Shown: positions 44,799 through 55,123, counted from the stretch's first letter. The stretch is DNA of 64,000 nt from Paracoccaceae bacterium (GCA_002402045.2 NVUX02000038.1:24996-88995); one strand, 5' to 3'. Program-made: numbers and translations. The notes: generated by a model from the sequence alone, not told the origin.

Positions 44799-45311
44799 AT
44801 GGATGGTCGGCTGGCTATATTGTTTAATCTAGTGGCCCTATTGGGCGATAGCTATGAGGGCGAAGGCTGGACGATTGCGCGCGCCGACATGGACAATATG
44901 CTCACTACCTCATACGGTATTGTGCAATATCAGGAGGCCAGCTGGGGCGAAGAGCTGCGCTTCACGCAGACTTTCAAAAAGTGGAAGCGCTTTAACCCGG
45001 TAATTGACTTTTCAATCACAGATAAAGGCGGCGCTTGGCTTGGGTTTGGGCTTTACCAACAGTTTAATATGGATATCAACGGCACCCCGCTTTTTATCGG
45101 CTTCACCCTGGTGCCCGGCATTTATATGCAGGGTGAGGACGTGGATCTCGGCTTCCCGCTGGAGTTCCGCTCCGGTGTGGAAATGGGCGTGCGTTTTAAT
45201 AACGGTTGGCAGGCCTCCCTCTCCTTTGACCACCGCTCTAATGCCGATGTGGTTGCCTGGAATCCGGGGCTGGAAACCATTCAACTCAGAGTATCAAAAA
45301 CCTTTAATTAG
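44799..45311 (+). CDS. PagL-like acyloxyacyl hydrolase (lipid A deacylase family)
   Basis: About 170 residues, mostly alternating beta strands, ending in an aromatic residue pair (SKTFN), as for small outer-membrane barrels. FDHRSNADVVAWNPGLE contains the His-Ser pair that is catalytic in PagL, which removes the 3-O acyl chain of lipid A. The N-terminus has only a short hydrophobic run (LAILFNLVALLG) and no clear signal peptide, so the true start is uncertain; 44799 has AAAGGA upstream. It converges on ubiB with a 4-base overlap. Confidence 0.72.
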   Translation: MDGRLAILFNLVALLGDSYEGEGWTIARADMDNMLTTSYGIVQYQEASWGEELRFTQTFKKWKRFNPVIDFSITDKGGAWLGFGLYQQFNMDINGTPLFIGFTLVPGIYMQGEDVDLGFPLEFRSGVEMGVRFNNGWQASLSFDHRSNADVVAWNPGLETIQLRVSKTFN

Positions 45312-46837
45312 GTCAAAACCCATACAGCAAGCGCCCCAACTACCAGCCCCAGCGCCAGTGAGCGCGGGTTAAACCAGCTCGATTTGGGCGCGGGCGTAAG
45401 CGGGGATGCCGCCCGCAAAAGCGCGGTTTCCGCCAGCCGCGGCAAATGCGGGCCAAAGCGGCTCAGCACTTTGGCGGTGGCCATCAAATCACGCATCATC
45501 GCCTTGGGGCCCAGCGAATCCATGATGTATTTTTCGACCACATTATGCGAGCCTTCCCACATGTTCATATCGGGATTTATCGTGCGGGCCACGCCCTCAA
45601 CCACAACCATGGTGCGCTGAAGCAAAATCAGCTCGGTGCGGGTTTCCATGCCAAAACGCTCGGTCACATCAAACAGCTGCGACAGGAGCCGCGCCATCGA
45701 AATCTGGCTGGCATCTTGGCCAAAAATTGGCTCACCGATGGCCCGAATGGCCTGCGCAAATTCGGCCACATCTTGGTCAGCCGGCACATAGCCCGCCTCA
45801 AAATGCACCTCGGCCACGCGCACATAATCCCGCTGGAGAAAGCCAAACAAAATTTGCGCATAGGCGCGGCGGGTGTTTTTGTCGATCCGGCCCATGATGC
45901 CGAAATCAAAGGCCACGAGGTCTCCGTTTTCGGTGTATTTCAGGTTGCCTTGATGCATATCGCCATGAAAAAGCCCGTCTCGCAGCGCATGGCGCAAAAA
46001 GGTCTCGATGATGCGAGTGGAAAACTCAACCGGGTCCATATCTGTTGCCAGCAGCGCCTTAACGTCGCCCAGCGGAATGCCCTCAACCCATTCGGTTGTC
46101 ATTACGCGGCGCGCCGAAAGCGGCCAGATAAGCGCGGGCACGCTGAAGCCCTTGTCATCCGCCGTATTGGCCGCAAATTCATCGCCCGCGCTGGCCTCAG
46201 AGCGCAAATCAAGCTCGGCCCGCACGATGCCCTCAAAATGCTCGATCACGCCCGTGGGGTTTAGCCGCCGCGAAGATGGCGCAAAAAGCTCGACCATACG
46301 AGCCGCAAAATGGAACGCATCCACATCGCGCATAAAGGCCTTTTCAATGCCCGGGCGCAGCACTTTTACCGCCACCGCCTGCCCTGTTTCAGCAATAATC
46401 GCCTTATGAACCTGCGCCAGCGAGGCCGCGGCCACTGGCTCCGAAAACTCGCTAAATGCTTCAGATACCTTGATTTTCAGCTCGCGCTCCACCTCGGCAA
46501 TGGCCACCTCAAGCGGAAACGGCGGCAGGCTGTCTTGCAGCACTTTCAGCTCTTCGGCCATTTCTGGCCCCACCACATCGGGCCGCGTGCTCATCAGCTG
46601 GCCAAATTTTATGTAAGCCGGCCCCAGCGCCACCAAGGCCCGCAACATTGGCGGCTGGCTCGGGTCTCCCTTTAAGCCCAGCCATTTAAACGGCCAGCCC
46701 AGCACGCGCGCAGCAATGCGAATCGCCGTCGGGGCCTCCAGCGCATCCAGCGCCACTTTCATCGCGCCCGTGCGCTCAAAAGTGGCCCCCGTGCGGACGA
46801 GCCGCCAAATGTTATGCGGCCCCCTCATATTTTCCAA
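45308..46837 (-). CDS. ubiB: UbiB, ABC1-family atypical kinase for ubiquinone synthesis
   Basis: A 509-residue protein with the ABC1/ADCK signature: [14 protein letters not shown] (the KxGQ motif), then [10 protein letters not shown] with the ATP-binding lysine, [11 protein letters not shown] and [12 protein letters not shown] hydrophobic C-terminal segment anchors it in the membrane. It is needed for ubiquinone synthesis, probably by mobilising intermediates. It overlaps ubiE by 13 bases, the usual order in Rhodobacterales. Confidence 0.96.
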   Translation of the reverse strand: MENMRGPHNIWRLVRTGATFERTGAMKVALDALEAPTAIRIAARVLGWPFKWLGLKGDPSQPPMLRALVALGPAYIKFGQLMSTRPDVVGPEMAEELKVLQDSLPPFPLEVAIAEVERELKIKVSEAFSEFSEPVAAASLAQVHKAIIAETGQAVAVKVLRPGIEKAFMRDVDAFHFAARMVELFAPSSRRLNPTGVIEHFEGIVRAELDLRSEASAGDEFAANTADDKGFSVPALIWPLSARRVMTTEWVEGIPLGDVKALLATDMDPVEFSTRIIETFLRHALRDGLFHGDMHQGNLKYTENGDLVAFDFGIMGRIDKNTRRAYAQILFGFLQRDYVRVAEVHFEAGYVPADQDVAEFAQAIRAIGEPIFGQDASQISMARLLSQLFDVTERFGMETRTELILLQRTMVVVEGVARTINPDMNMWEGSHNVVEKYIMDSLGPKAMMRDLMATAKVLSRFGPHLPRLAETALLRAASPLTPAPKSSWFNPRSLALGLVVGALAVWVLT

Positions 46838-47574
46838 CCCGAATGCAGTGCCGCAATCCCGAGGCTGAGGTTCCGGTATTTCACCATCTCAAACCCACCC
46901 TCGCGGATCATCTCAACAAACACCTCTTGCTTGGGAAACTTGCGGATAGACTCCACAAGGTATTGATAACTATCACGATCATTGGCGATAATCTCGCCAA
47001 GTTTCGGGATAACGTTAAACGAATACTTGTCGTAGGCCCATTGCATGGCAGGGTTCGGAATGCTTGAGAACTCCAGCACCATAAAGCGCCCACCGGGGCG
47101 CAACACACGGAAAGCCTCGTTAATTGCATCCTGAATGCGGGTCACATTTCGGATACCAAAGCTGATGGTATAGACATCAAAAGTGTTGTCCTTAAATGGC
47201 AGCGCCATCGCGTCACCCACCACCCAGTCCAGCCGGTCGCCCATATCTGCGGCCTCGGGGCGCTTGCGGCCCTCAATCAGCATGCTTTCGGTCAAATCCA
47301 GCACCGTGGCACGGGCCTGATCCTTGGCGCGGTCATTGAACTTAAAGGCAATATCGCCGGTGCCCCCCGCCACATCGAGCAGTTTTTGCCCGGGTTGAGG
47401 CGCCAGCCAGTCCATCATCGCCTCTTTCCAAATGCGATGAATACCCATGCTCATGGCATCGTTCATCACGTCATATTTGCTGGCCACGTTGGTAAAAACC
47501 CCGTGGACCATACCAGCCTTGGCGTCTTCGTCCACTTCGGTAAAGCCAAAATGGGTTGTGCGATTCGTGGTCAT
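46825..47574 (-). CDS. ubiE: UbiE, ubiquinone/menaquinone C-methyltransferase
   Basis: 249 residues from ATG 47574 with AAAGG upstream; the longer open frame to 48009 runs antisense into betC and is artefact. SAM-binding [15 protein letters not shown], the family stretch [22 protein letters not shown], and IDSxR-like [15 protein letters not shown] are present. It methylates the benzoquinone ring in ubiquinone synthesis and is the first gene of ubiE-ubiB. Confidence 0.96.
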   Translation of the reverse strand: MTTNRTTHFGFTEVDEDAKAGMVHGVFTNVASKYDVMNDAMSMGIHRIWKEAMMDWLAPQPGQKLLDVAGGTGDIAFKFNDRAKDQARATVLDLTESMLIEGRKRPEAADMGDRLDWVVGDAMALPFKDNTFDVYTISFGIRNVTRIQDAINEAFRVLRPGGRFMVLEFSSIPNPAMQWAYDKYSFNVIPKLGEIIANDRDSYQYLVESIRKFPKQEVFVEMIREGGFEMVKYRNLSLGIAALHSGWKI

Positions 47575-47745
47575 GGGCGCGCCTTTATTCTGCTTTGCCC
47601 CAGCAATACCCCGTTGCGGCGCGGGGTTCAATGCAAGGTTGCTCTCCCGCGCAGGCAAACGCAAATTGCCCTCCAAAAGGTCGAATTTGGCAATGATTTT
47701 CGCCGCAGCTACGCTAGTATTGCGCAGCAAAGTTAAGGAGCCTCC

Positions 47746-49251
47746 ATGCCAAACCCACCCAATATCCTGATCCTGATGGTTGACCAGCTCAACGGCACGC
47801 TTTTCCCTGATGGCCCGGTTAGCTGGCTGCACGTGCCAAACCTGCGCAAACTGGCCGCGCGCTCCACCCGCTTCGCCAATGCCTATACCGCCTCGCCGCT
47901 TTGCGCCCCGGGCCGTGCCAGCTTTATGTCTGGCCAGTTGCCCCGCCGCACGCGGGTGTATGATAACGCCGCCGAGTTCGCCTCCGATATCCCGACCTAT
48001 GCCCACCACCTGCGCCGTGCGGGCTACGCCACCTGCCTATCCGGCAAAATGCATTTTGTTGGCCCTGATCAGCTGCACGGCTTTGAGGCGCGGCTCACAA
48101 CCGATGTTTACCCCGCCGATTTTGGCTGGACCCCGGACTACCGCAAACCGAATGAGCGCATCGACTGGTGGTATCATAACATGGGCAGCGTGGTGAGCGC
48201 GGGCGTGGGCGAGATCTCCAACCAGCTCGAATATGACGACGAGGTCGCCTATAATGCCGTGCGCAAAATCTATGATCTTGGCCGCAGGCAAGATAACCGC
48301 CCGTGGATGCTCACCACCAGTTTCACCCACCCGCATGACCCTTACGTTGCCCGCAAAAAATACTGGGATATGTATGAAGACTGCGCGCATCTTCTGCCCG
48401 AAATGCCCGCCATTCCCTACACTGACCAAGACCCCCATTCAAAGCGGATTTTTGATGCCAATGACTGGCGCAGCTTTAATATCACCGAGCAAAACATCAA
48501 AGACTCGCGCCGTGCCTATTTCGCCAACATCTCCTATCTCGACGAGAAAATCGGCGAGATTCTGGAAGCGCTGGAGGCGGTAGATCAGGCCGATAACACC
48601 ATCATCATGTTTGTGTCAGACCACGGCGATATGCTCGGCGATCGCGGCCTCTGGTTTAAGATGAATTTCTTTGAAGGCTCCGCCCGTGTGCCCCTGATGA
48701 TAGCCGCCCCGCAAATGCCCGTTGGCCTTATTGATACCCCTGTCAGCACGCTCGATGTGCTGCCCACACTGGCCGAGCTTGCGGGCATAAATATGGAGGA
48801 AATCATGCCGTGGACAGACGGCCGCTCGCTGGTGACCGCCGCGGATACCCCCCGCCCGGTATTTATGGAATATGCCGCCGAAGCCTCCAACGCGCCGCTT
48901 GTGGCCATCCGGCAGGGCCGCTGGAAATACATCCACTGTGAGCTAGACCCGCCCCAGCTTTATGACCTTGAAAAGGACCCGTTTGAGCGCGTTAATCTTG
49001 CCGCGGACCCCGCCCATGCAGGCACGGTAGCCTCCTTCGCGCAGGATGTGCGCGCGCAGTGGGATATGGCAGCCTACGACGCCGAAATCCGGCAATCCCA
49101 AGCCCGCCGCTGGGTGGTGTATGAGGCCCTGCGCAACGGCGCGTATTACCCGTGGGATCACCAGCCGCTTCTGAAAGCTTCCGAGCGGTATATGCGCAAT
49201 CATATGGACCTTAACGAGGTTGAAACTCGCCAGCGCTATCCAAAAGATTAG
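47746..49251 (+). CDS. betC: Choline-sulfatase
   Basis: A 501-residue type I sulfatase. The formylglycine motif is [11 protein letters not shown] with Cys53 as the residue to be modified; metal-binding LMVDQLNG and [11 protein letters not shown] are in place, and the C-terminal tail ([21 protein letters not shown]) is typical of choline-sulfatases. It releases choline and sulfate from choline-O-sulfate, a marine osmolyte. A GGAG site precedes the ATG. No betA, betB or betI genes are adjacent. It needs a formylglycine-generating system from elsewhere. Confidence 0.9.
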   Translation: MPNPPNILILMVDQLNGTLFPDGPVSWLHVPNLRKLAARSTRFANAYTASPLCAPGRASFMSGQLPRRTRVYDNAAEFASDIPTYAHHLRRAGYATCLSGKMHFVGPDQLHGFEARLTTDVYPADFGWTPDYRKPNERIDWWYHNMGSVVSAGVGEISNQLEYDDEVAYNAVRKIYDLGRRQDNRPWMLTTSFTHPHDPYVARKKYWDMYEDCAHLLPEMPAIPYTDQDPHSKRIFDANDWRSFNITEQNIKDSRRAYFANISYLDEKIGEILEALEAVDQADNTIIMFVSDHGDMLGDRGLWFKMNFFEGSARVPLMIAAPQMPVGLIDTPVSTLDVLPTLAELAGINMEEIMPWTDGRSLVTAADTPRPVFMEYAAEASNAPLVAIRQGRWKYIHCELDPPQLYDLEKDPFERVNLAADPAHAGTVASFAQDVRAQWDMAAYDAEIRQSQARRWVVYEALRNGAYYPWDHQPLLKASERYMRNHMDLNEVETRQRYPKD

Positions 49252-49805
49252 CCGCGCTGCAAAATTGTGATGAAGGTGTCGCCATACTTGCGCTGGTCTT
49301 TGAGGGTGTATCCGTTAGGCGCCGCCATCGCCGCGTTTTCTTCCCAGATAATCAGTGCGCCTTCAGCCAGCCATCCGCCTTTTTCGCAGCTTTCCAGCGC
49401 CTTTTCCCCGAGGCCTTTGCCGTAAGGCGGGTCCAGAAACACGAGGTCATACGGGTCCGCGCGGTTTTCCCCCATCCGCGTGGCATCGCGGCGGTAAATC
49501 TTGCTCTGCCCGATCATCCGCAGTTTGTCGGTGTTTTCCCTGAGCAGCGCCCGCGCCTTCACCCCGTCATCCACAAACAGCGCCCGCGCCGCCCCACGGC
49601 TCAGCGCCTCAAAGCCCAGCGCGCCGGTGCCAGCAAACAGGTCCAGCACCCGCGCGCCCTCTATCGAGGGGTAATCCCCATGCGCCAGCAGGTTAAACAA
49701 GCTCTCGCGCACACGGTCCGTTGTGGGCCGCAAATGCGCAGCCGTGTCGCCCTTGCCCACGCTTGCCAGCGCCGTGCCGCGTAAACTTCCGCCAATAATT
49801 CTCAT
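49248..49805 (-). CDS. rsmD: 16S rRNA (guanine966-N2)-methyltransferase
   Basis: A 185-residue RsmD: IIGGSLRGTAL at the start, RPTTDRVRESLFNLL, the SAM-binding VLDLFAGTGALGFEALSRGA, and the catalytic FLDPPYG. It overlaps the preceding reductase gene by 4 bases, forming phhB-reductase-rsmD, and converges with betC by 4 bases. Confidence 0.95.
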   Translation of the reverse strand: MRIIGGSLRGTALASVGKGDTAAHLRPTTDRVRESLFNLLAHGDYPSIEGARVLDLFAGTGALGFEALSRGAARALFVDDGVKARALLRENTDKLRMIGQSKIYRRDATRMGENRADPYDLVFLDPPYGKGLGEKALESCEKGGWLAEGALIIWEENAAMAAPNGYTLKDQRKYGDTFITILQRG

Positions 49806-51013
49806 CCGGCAGCCATTATGGCTTTGAGGTCAATAGCACTGTCACCAACCATCTCCGGCGCGGGTGATTTCCCCGCCTCGATCAGCCGTTTTCCCACCAT
49901 ATAAGCACGTGGATCACTCATTGCATCAACTGCCAAAAGCACATTCCCCTTATAATACCAATGAGATACAACAGCCCCTTCGCCCCGTACCACCACGCGG
50001 TCATAGCCCGTGTTCAGCCCTGCAATTTGCAGTTTCACATCAAACTGATCAGACCAAAACCACGGTTTTGGGGTATAGGCCTGCGCCTCGCCCATCATGT
50101 TTACGGCTGCAATCTGGGCTTGGTCTATGGCATTGCCCACGCTCTCAATCCGCACCTGCGCGCCGTTTAGCGGCGTGCTGGCGCAATCGCCCGCCGCATA
50201 AATATGCGGGTCAGATGTCTGGGCCTGCGCGTTGGTTTTAATGCCGTTTTCAATAGCCAAACCAGCCGCTTCAGCCAAAACCGTGCGCGGGGCCACCCCC
50301 ACGCCAACAATCGCAAAATCCACCTCAATCTCGCGGCCATTCGTCAACCGCGCGCCCGTAATGCGGCCCTCGCCCAATAGCGCTTCCACCCCAACACCCT
50401 CAACCAACTCAACGCCGTGAGCTGTATGCAACCGCCTAAAATAATCCGATGTTTCTTTCGCAGCCACTCGCTGCAAAATACGGCTCGCCATTTCTACAAG
50501 CGTGGCCTTCAGCCCCAGCTTGGCCGCCACGGCAGCCGCTTCCAGCCCGATATATCCGCCACCAATAACCAGCACGCGCCGCGCAGGCACAAATTCACCT
50601 TTCATTGCGTCCACATCCGCCAAACTGCGGACCGTATAAACCCCGCCCAAATCACCGCCAATGCGCGCGGGCAGCCTATGCGGCTCTGCCCCTGTCGCAA
50701 GGGCCAGCTTATCATAGCGCAGGGTTTTCCCATTATCCAAGACCACCGATTGCGCTTTACGGTCAATCTTGGCGGCACGAGTGCTGGTCAGCAAGGCAAC
50801 CGAGTGGTCTTCATACCAAGCGGCAGGGCGCAAAAATAGCCGTGCCAAATCCATATCTCCTAAAAGATACCCCTTGGAAAGTGGTGGCCGTTGATAGGGC
50901 GGTACAGGCTCCTCGCCGATCATTGTGATCTCACCATCAAAGCCGCGCTTACGCAAAGTCTCAACCAGCGTCGCCCCGGCCTGCCCAGCCCCGATAATTA
51001 CAAAATGGCTCAT
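49802..51013 (-). CDS. FAD-dependent ferredoxin/rhodocoxin reductase-like protein
   Basis: A 403-residue flavoprotein with two Rossmann motifs: FAD-binding [21 protein letters not shown] and NAD-binding [21 protein letters not shown], plus YAAGDCAS near residue 265 and the C-terminal reductase domain with [14 protein letters not shown]. This is the putidaredoxin/rhodocoxin reductase type that passes electrons from NADH to a ferredoxin. No partner ferredoxin or P450 gene is adjacent. It overlaps phhB and rsmD by 4 bases each. Confidence 0.9.
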   Translation of the reverse strand: MSHFVIIGAGQAGATLVETLRKRGFDGEITMIGEEPVPPYQRPPLSKGYLLGDMDLARLFLRPAAWYEDHSVALLTSTRAAKIDRKAQSVVLDNGKTLRYDKLALATGAEPHRLPARIGGDLGGVYTVRSLADVDAMKGEFVPARRVLVIGGGYIGLEAAAVAAKLGLKATLVEMASRILQRVAAKETSDYFRRLHTAHGVELVEGVGVEALLGEGRITGARLTNGREIEVDFAIVGVGVAPRTVLAEAAGLAIENGIKTNAQAQTSDPHIYAAGDCASTPLNGAQVRIESVGNAIDQAQIAAVNMMGEAQAYTPKPWFWSDQFDVKLQIAGLNTGYDRVVVRGEGAVVSHWYYKGNVLLAVDAMSDPRAYMVGKRLIEAGKSPAPEMVGDSAIDLKAIMAAG

Positions 51014-51309
51014 GCGGGGTGCCTTGCAGCATCCATTCGCGTGGCGAGCTTGATATCAAGCATCGTGAGTCCGCCAGCGCTATGGGTCTGAAGAACCACG
51101 GAAACTTCATTATAGGTGTTGGCCCATTCCGGATGGTGGTCCATCTTTTCGGCCCAAAGTGCAGACTGGGTCATCCATGCAAAGGCATGGCGGAAGGTTT
51201 TGAAATGAAAGGTCTTGCCAATGGCGTCACGGCCATCAACCATCGACCAATCGTTCTCAAGAAGGGGCGCAAGAAGGGTTTTACGTTCTGATTTATCAAG
51301 GATATCCAT
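51010..51309 (-). CDS. phhB: 4a-hydroxytetrahydrobiopterin dehydratase
   Basis: A 99-residue pterin-4a-carbinolamine dehydratase. The catalytic His cluster is [15 protein letters not shown], with [13 protein letters not shown] before it. It regenerates pterin cofactor for aromatic amino-acid hydroxylases or acts in folate-like metabolism; no hydroxylase gene is nearby. First gene of a three-gene overlapping operon. Confidence 0.93.
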   Translation of the reverse strand: MDILDKSERKTLLAPLLENDWSMVDGRDAIGKTFHFKTFRHAFAWMTQSALWAEKMDHHPEWANTYNEVSVVLQTHSAGGLTMLDIKLATRMDAARHPA

Positions 51310-51373
51310 AGGGATTACATATCTGAAAAACCGTAGAGTTGACCAGCGCTTATTCTAAGCCGCCATACTGCCC

Positions 51374-52510
51374 TCAGGTTTCCCGCTTAAACGGACCAAT
51401 TTCGGCCAGCGCCTCAATATCATCCTGCACAGCCTCAGCTTCCGCGTCCAAAAACCGCTGCACCGCCTGCGCAAAGCCCTTATCCCTGATCCAGTGCAGC
51501 GAATAAATTGGCGTGGCCAAATAACCACGCGCCAGCTTGTGCTCACCCTGCGCCCCTGCTTCAACCCGCTTCATGCCCCGCGCAATCGCGGCATCAATCG
51601 CCTGATAATAACATAGTTCAAAGTGCAGGTTCGGATGGTGCTCAGTAGCCCCCCAATATCGGCCAAACAGCGTATCTTCCCCGATGAAATTCAGCGCACC
51701 CGCAATATATCGCCCTTCACGCTTGGCCAAAACAAGCAAAATATCGTCCCGCAGGGTTTCTTGCGCCCTCTCAAAAAAACCGCGCGTGAGGTAAGGCGTG
51801 CCCCATTTGCGCGCGCCGGTATCTTGGTAAAACTGCCAAAAAGCATCCCAATGCTCTGGGAGAATATCCTCGCCAGTCAGGCTCAAAATCTCGCCGCCAA
51901 AGCTCTGCGCTGAAGCCCGCTCCTTGCGGATGTTTTTACGCTTTCTCGAAGAAAGTGCCGCCAGAAAATCGTTAAAGCACGTATACCCGTCATTCTCCCA
52001 ATGAAACTGCTGGCTAAGTCGCTGCATTAGCCCCATCTCTCCCCCAAGCCTATATTCAGCCTCAGAGCAAAACGTCATATGAAACGACGACAAGCCATTT
52101 TTCTCGGCAATCTGAACAGCCCCTTGCAGCAAAGCCCGCCGAGTGGCGTCATCTTGCGCCAAAAGCCGGGCGCCGGTAGCGGGCGTAAACGGCACCGCCG
52201 CTTGCAGTTTGGGGTAATATTCTCCGCCCGCGCGCATATAAGCGTCAGCCCAGTTGAAATCAAAAATATACTCGCCCTGCGAGTGGGATTTCAGATAAAG
52301 CGGCATGGCTCCCACAAGTTTACCGCCAAAATGCGCCAGCAAATGGCGTGGTTCCCAGCCCGTGCCGGGGCCAACCGAGCCGCTATCCTCCAGCGCTTTC
52401 AAAAATCGATGCGTGGTAAAAGGGTCGCCTGCCGTCAGCGCATCCCAATCGGCGGCCTGCACCTCATGCAGCCCGCTGATCAGCGTGATTTCATAGGCCG
52501 CATTGCTCAG
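51374..52510 (-). CDS. DUF482/FemAB-like GNAT N-acyltransferase
   Basis: About 378 residues. ADWDALTAGDPFTTHRFLKAL, WEPRHLLAHFGGKLVGAMPLYLK, GEYIFDFNWADAY and RYWGATEHHPNLHFELCYYQ mark the DUF482 (GNAT-like, peptidoglycan-related) family. The first standard start, GTG at 52462, would drop the first family residues; the frame is protein-like up to a CTG at 52510, which overlaps the upstream stop as CTGA with GAGGG at ribosome-site distance. The reaction is unknown. Confidence 0.85.
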   Translation of the reverse strand: MSNAAYEITLISGLHEVQAADWDALTAGDPFTTHRFLKALEDSGSVGPGTGWEPRHLLAHFGGKLVGAMPLYLKSHSQGEYIFDFNWADAYMRAGGEYYPKLQAAVPFTPATGARLLAQDDATRRALLQGAVQIAEKNGLSSFHMTFCSEAEYRLGGEMGLMQRLSQQFHWENDGYTCFNDFLAALSSRKRKNIRKERASAQSFGGEILSLTGEDILPEHWDAFWQFYQDTGARKWGTPYLTRGFFERAQETLRDDILLVLAKREGRYIAGALNFIGEDTLFGRYWGATEHHPNLHFELCYYQAIDAAIARGMKRVEAGAQGEHKLARGYLATPIYSLHWIRDKGFAQAVQRFLDAEAEAVQDDIEALAEIGPFKRET

Positions 52511-53259
52511 GGCAGGTATCCCTCAAAGGTGATATTGTCAGCCAAGCGGCGGGCCTCATGCTCGTCGTCTTCCGACTTTATCGTCCAACTTAACACCGGG
52601 TCTCCGCCTTGACGAATCAGGTCCACCGCTGGCAAGTCCAGGCTGTGAAAATGATGCGAGATAAAGCACGAACCCGTGGCCTCAAAATCAGGAATTTCCA
52701 CCAACTCATCGGCCCGCTTACGCGGCAACAACGGCCAGTTTTCCACCGAAAACCGGCAGGTCGTAATGCCCCGAGGCACATCAGGTGCCAGCCGCTGCAT
52801 GTGGTAAACCGCGTGTGGATTCAACGACATAACAGCCACCGGCCCACGATATTCATTCAACACCTCGGCCACCCGCGCCTCCAGCGGGCCAATATCAGCC
52901 CCCATCGCGCCGTCTTGATCCTTAATCTCGACCAGCACACCAACCTGCCCGGAAACCTGCTTCAGGACCGCCTCAAGCGTAAGAATATTTGAGCCATCCG
53001 CAAGTGTCAGCGCCCCCAACTCAGCCGCGCTGCGCTGCCGCGTTGGCCCCGTGTCAGAGGTCAGCCGAGATAGCTCATAATCATGAAAAACCATCGCCTC
53101 ACCATCGGAAGACATCTGGATGTCCAGCTCAATGGCATAGCCCCGCTTAATTGCCGCCGCAAAAGCCGAGGTGGAGTTCTCGGAACGCCCCTCGCCATGC
53201 AGGCCTCTATGGGCAATCGGCGGCAATAAAAGGGCTGGATGTAGCTCAAGCAATCTCAA
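52507..53259 (-). CDS. Glycerophosphodiester phosphodiesterase family protein
   Basis: About 250 residues from a TTG at 53259 with AAGGA upstream (53277 also open). The GDPD signature is present: PPIAHRGLHGEGRSENSTSA, AIELDIQMSSDG, MVFHDYELSRLT and GVLVEIKDQ. It hydrolyses glycerophosphodiesters to glycerol-3-phosphate and an alcohol. No signal peptide is seen, so it is probably cytoplasmic. It overlaps the ridA end by 14 bases. Confidence 0.88.
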   Translation of the reverse strand: MRLLELHPALLLPPIAHRGLHGEGRSENSTSAFAAAIKRGYAIELDIQMSSDGEAMVFHDYELSRLTSDTGPTRQRSAAELGALTLADGSNILTLEAVLKQVSGQVGVLVEIKDQDGAMGADIGPLEARVAEVLNEYRGPVAVMSLNPHAVYHMQRLAPDVPRGITTCRFSVENWPLLPRKRADELVEIPDFEATGSCFISHHFHSLDLPAVDLIRQGGDPVLSWTIKSEDDEHEARRLADNITFEGYLP

Positions 53260-53710
53260 AAATTCCTTCGATCTCAACCGCTACACCAAGCGGCAAAGCC
53301 GGCACACCCACAGCAGCCCGCGCATGGCGGCCCTTGTCACCAAACACTTCAACCATCAGGTCAGAGCAGCCGTTTATCACCTTGGGCTGATCCGTAAAAT
53401 CACCAGTAGAGTTCACAAACCCGCCCAGCTTCACCACCCGCACCAGCCGCTCAAGGTCGCCACCACATGCCGCACGCAACTGCGCAATCAGCGATATCCC
53501 GCAGGTCCGCGCCGCCGCATAGCCAGCCTCGGCATCCATGCCCTCGCCCAAGCGGCCTTTAATCAGCCCGTCAGGCCCGTTGCTTATTTGCCCCGATACA
53601 AAAACAAGGTTCCCCGTTTGCACAAAGGGCACATAATTGGCCGCAGGCGCCGGAGCCTCTGGCAAAGTGATACCGAGCGCCTCTAAGCGCGATTGAATGG
53701 ATTCAGACAT
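53246..53710 (-). CDS. RidA/YjgF-family protein
   Basis: 154 residues from ATG 53710 with a GGAGG site. The YjgF fold motifs NLVFVSGQISNGPDG, AARTCGISLIAQLRAACGG and RAAVGVPALPLGVAVEIEGI are present, including the Arg-x-x-x-G-V-x-x-L-P pattern of this subfamily, with the Arg that binds the enamine or imine carboxylate. RidA proteins deaminate reactive enamine intermediates. It is the first gene of ridA-GDPD-acyltransferase. Confidence 0.92.
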   Translation of the reverse strand: MSESIQSRLEALGITLPEAPAPAANYVPFVQTGNLVFVSGQISNGPDGLIKGRLGEGMDAEAGYAAARTCGISLIAQLRAACGGDLERLVRVVKLGGFVNSTGDFTDQPKVINGCSDLMVEVFGDKGRHARAAVGVPALPLGVAVEIEGIFEIA

Positions 53711-53901
53711 TGTGGCCTCCGTTGAAAAATTCACGACACGTTAGCGCGGAAATTCAGCGGGGAGAATAGGGAAAATGCACCAAGCGCAATTTTGTGATTA
53801 CCACAGAAGAAAAGGTATCAGAGCGGCGCGCATGCAGCCTCGCCAAGCCCTGCAATGCCAGACGCGCCGCATCAGAACTTTTGGCAAAAAAGCGATGGCG
53901 C

Positions 53902-53977
53902 AAAAAAAAGGCCGAGCTAAGCTCGGCCCAAGTCCAACAGGGAGGTATGAAACGTGCGGGCGAACCCGCTTGCTTCG
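53902..53977 (-). ncRNA. Candidate small regulatory RNA with CCUCCC motif (suhB/alpha-r14-like architecture)
   Basis: On the minus strand, about 76 bases with a clear small-RNA layout. First is a hairpin GCGGG-TTCG-CCCGC (53969-53956). Then comes a single-stranded stretch with CCTCCC (53945-53940), complementary to ribosome-binding sites. Last is a terminator GGCCGAGC-TTA-GCTCGGCC followed by eight T (53928-53902). A promoter sits directly upstream. Similar layouts occur in alphaproteobacterial RNAs that block translation starts with the help of Hfq. No good protein frame covers it. Confidence 0.7.
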
Positions 53978-53983
53978 ATTAGT

Positions 53984-54012
53984 GATATAGGTACACCGTA
54001 TGTGGCATTCAA
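53984..54012 (-). promoter_or_regulatory. Sigma-70 promoter of the candidate small RNA
   Basis: Minus strand TTGAAT (54012-54007), 17-base spacer, TATATC (53989-53984). Transcription would start about 7 bases downstream, just before the first hairpin. Confidence 0.65.
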
Positions 54013-54091
54013 GAATAAACCGCCACATATGACGCATAACCGCTATCACCTACATGCATAGCTAAGGCAAAAACCTTTATAATAAGTAAAA

Positions 54092-54991
54092 CTATGCGCT
54101 TTCTCGCATTTTTTTACGATAGGCAATAATTTCATTTAAAACAAAATCCTTAAACACCGCCACGCGTTTGCTTTGCCGCAGCTCGGCAGGATAGGCCAGA
54201 TACACAGGAACAGGCGATGAAACCGACTCAGGCAGCACGTTTACCAGCTCGGGGAAATCCACTGTTAAATAGTCTGGCAGCGCCCCAATTCCCAGCGAAC
54301 TCCGCACTGCTTGCAGAATGCCGAAATAATTATTCACCGTCAGCAGCGACATTTCATTTTCTTCAATAAATGGCGCCACCCAAGCCGCCCCTGCGCTCAC
54401 TTGCGGCGCGCTCGACCCTTGCGAAATCAGCCGGTGCTTACGCATGTCTGCTGCGGTTGTTGGCGTGCCATACTTTGCCAAATAGTCGCGCGAGGCATAA
54501 AACTTCATATTCACGTCCATCAAACGGCGGCGAATCAGGTCGGCCTGCGAAGGCTCCTTCATTCTAATCGCCACATCAGCTTCGCGCATCGGCAGGTCCA
54601 GCACCCGCTCTTCCAGCATCAGGTGTATCCGTAAATTCGGGTATTTATCATACAAATGCGCCAGCCTCGGTGCCAGCCAAAGCGAGCCAAAGCCCGTGGT
54701 GGTGGTCACCCGCAGCTCGCCAAAAACCTCGTCTTCCGAATCCTTTATCTGGGCCGATGCCGCCTCCAGCTGCTTGCTCATCGCCTTGGCAGCATCAAAC
54801 AGCAATTCGCCCTGCTCGGTTAGAATCAGCCCGCGCGCGTGGCGGTGAAACAGCGTCACGTTCAAGCTTTCCTCAAGCCCGCGTATCTGCCGGCTCACGG
54901 CTGACTGGCTCAGGTGCAGCACCTCGCCCGCATGCGTCAGGCTGCCCGCGTCTGCCACCGCATGAAAAATCCTGACTTTATCCCAATCCAT
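54092..54991 (-). CDS. LysR-family transcriptional regulator
   Basis: 299 residues with the LysR N-terminal helix-turn-helix (VRIFHAVADAGSLTHAGEVL, SQSAVSRQIRGLEE) and a substrate-binding domain with TTTGFGSLWLAPRLAHLY and EREADVAIR-like MREADVAIRM. An AGGAG site precedes the ATG. It is divergent from the PhyH dioxygenase gene and may regulate it. Effector unknown. Confidence 0.93.
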   Translation of the reverse strand: MDWDKVRIFHAVADAGSLTHAGEVLHLSQSAVSRQIRGLEESLNVTLFHRHARGLILTEQGELLFDAAKAMSKQLEAASAQIKDSEDEVFGELRVTTTTGFGSLWLAPRLAHLYDKYPNLRIHLMLEERVLDLPMREADVAIRMKEPSQADLIRRRLMDVNMKFYASRDYLAKYGTPTTAADMRKHRLISQGSSAPQVSAGAAWVAPFIEENEMSLLTVNNYFGILQAVRSSLGIGALPDYLTVDFPELVNVLPESVSSPVPVYLAYPAELRQSKRVAVFKDFVLNEIIAYRKKMRESA

Positions 54992-55123
54992 TTGCCGCTC
55001 CTGATTTTTTTACAGCTTACAGGCGATCCCCCTGCTTAGGCAACGGCTATCCACCCGCGCGCTGATTTCTGTTGTGTTCCTCGGCGATTAATGGCCAATT
55101 ATCAAAACACAAAGGAGCACGGC

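Noticed and set aside
47575..48009. Upstream extension of the ubiE frame
   Set aside because: It runs antisense into betC, and ATG 47574 has the ribosome site and the normal UbiE N-terminus.
53775..54049. Short frames on both strands across the small RNA
   Set aside because: They cross the promoter and terminator of the candidate RNA, are Arg/Lys rich, and have no ribosome sites.
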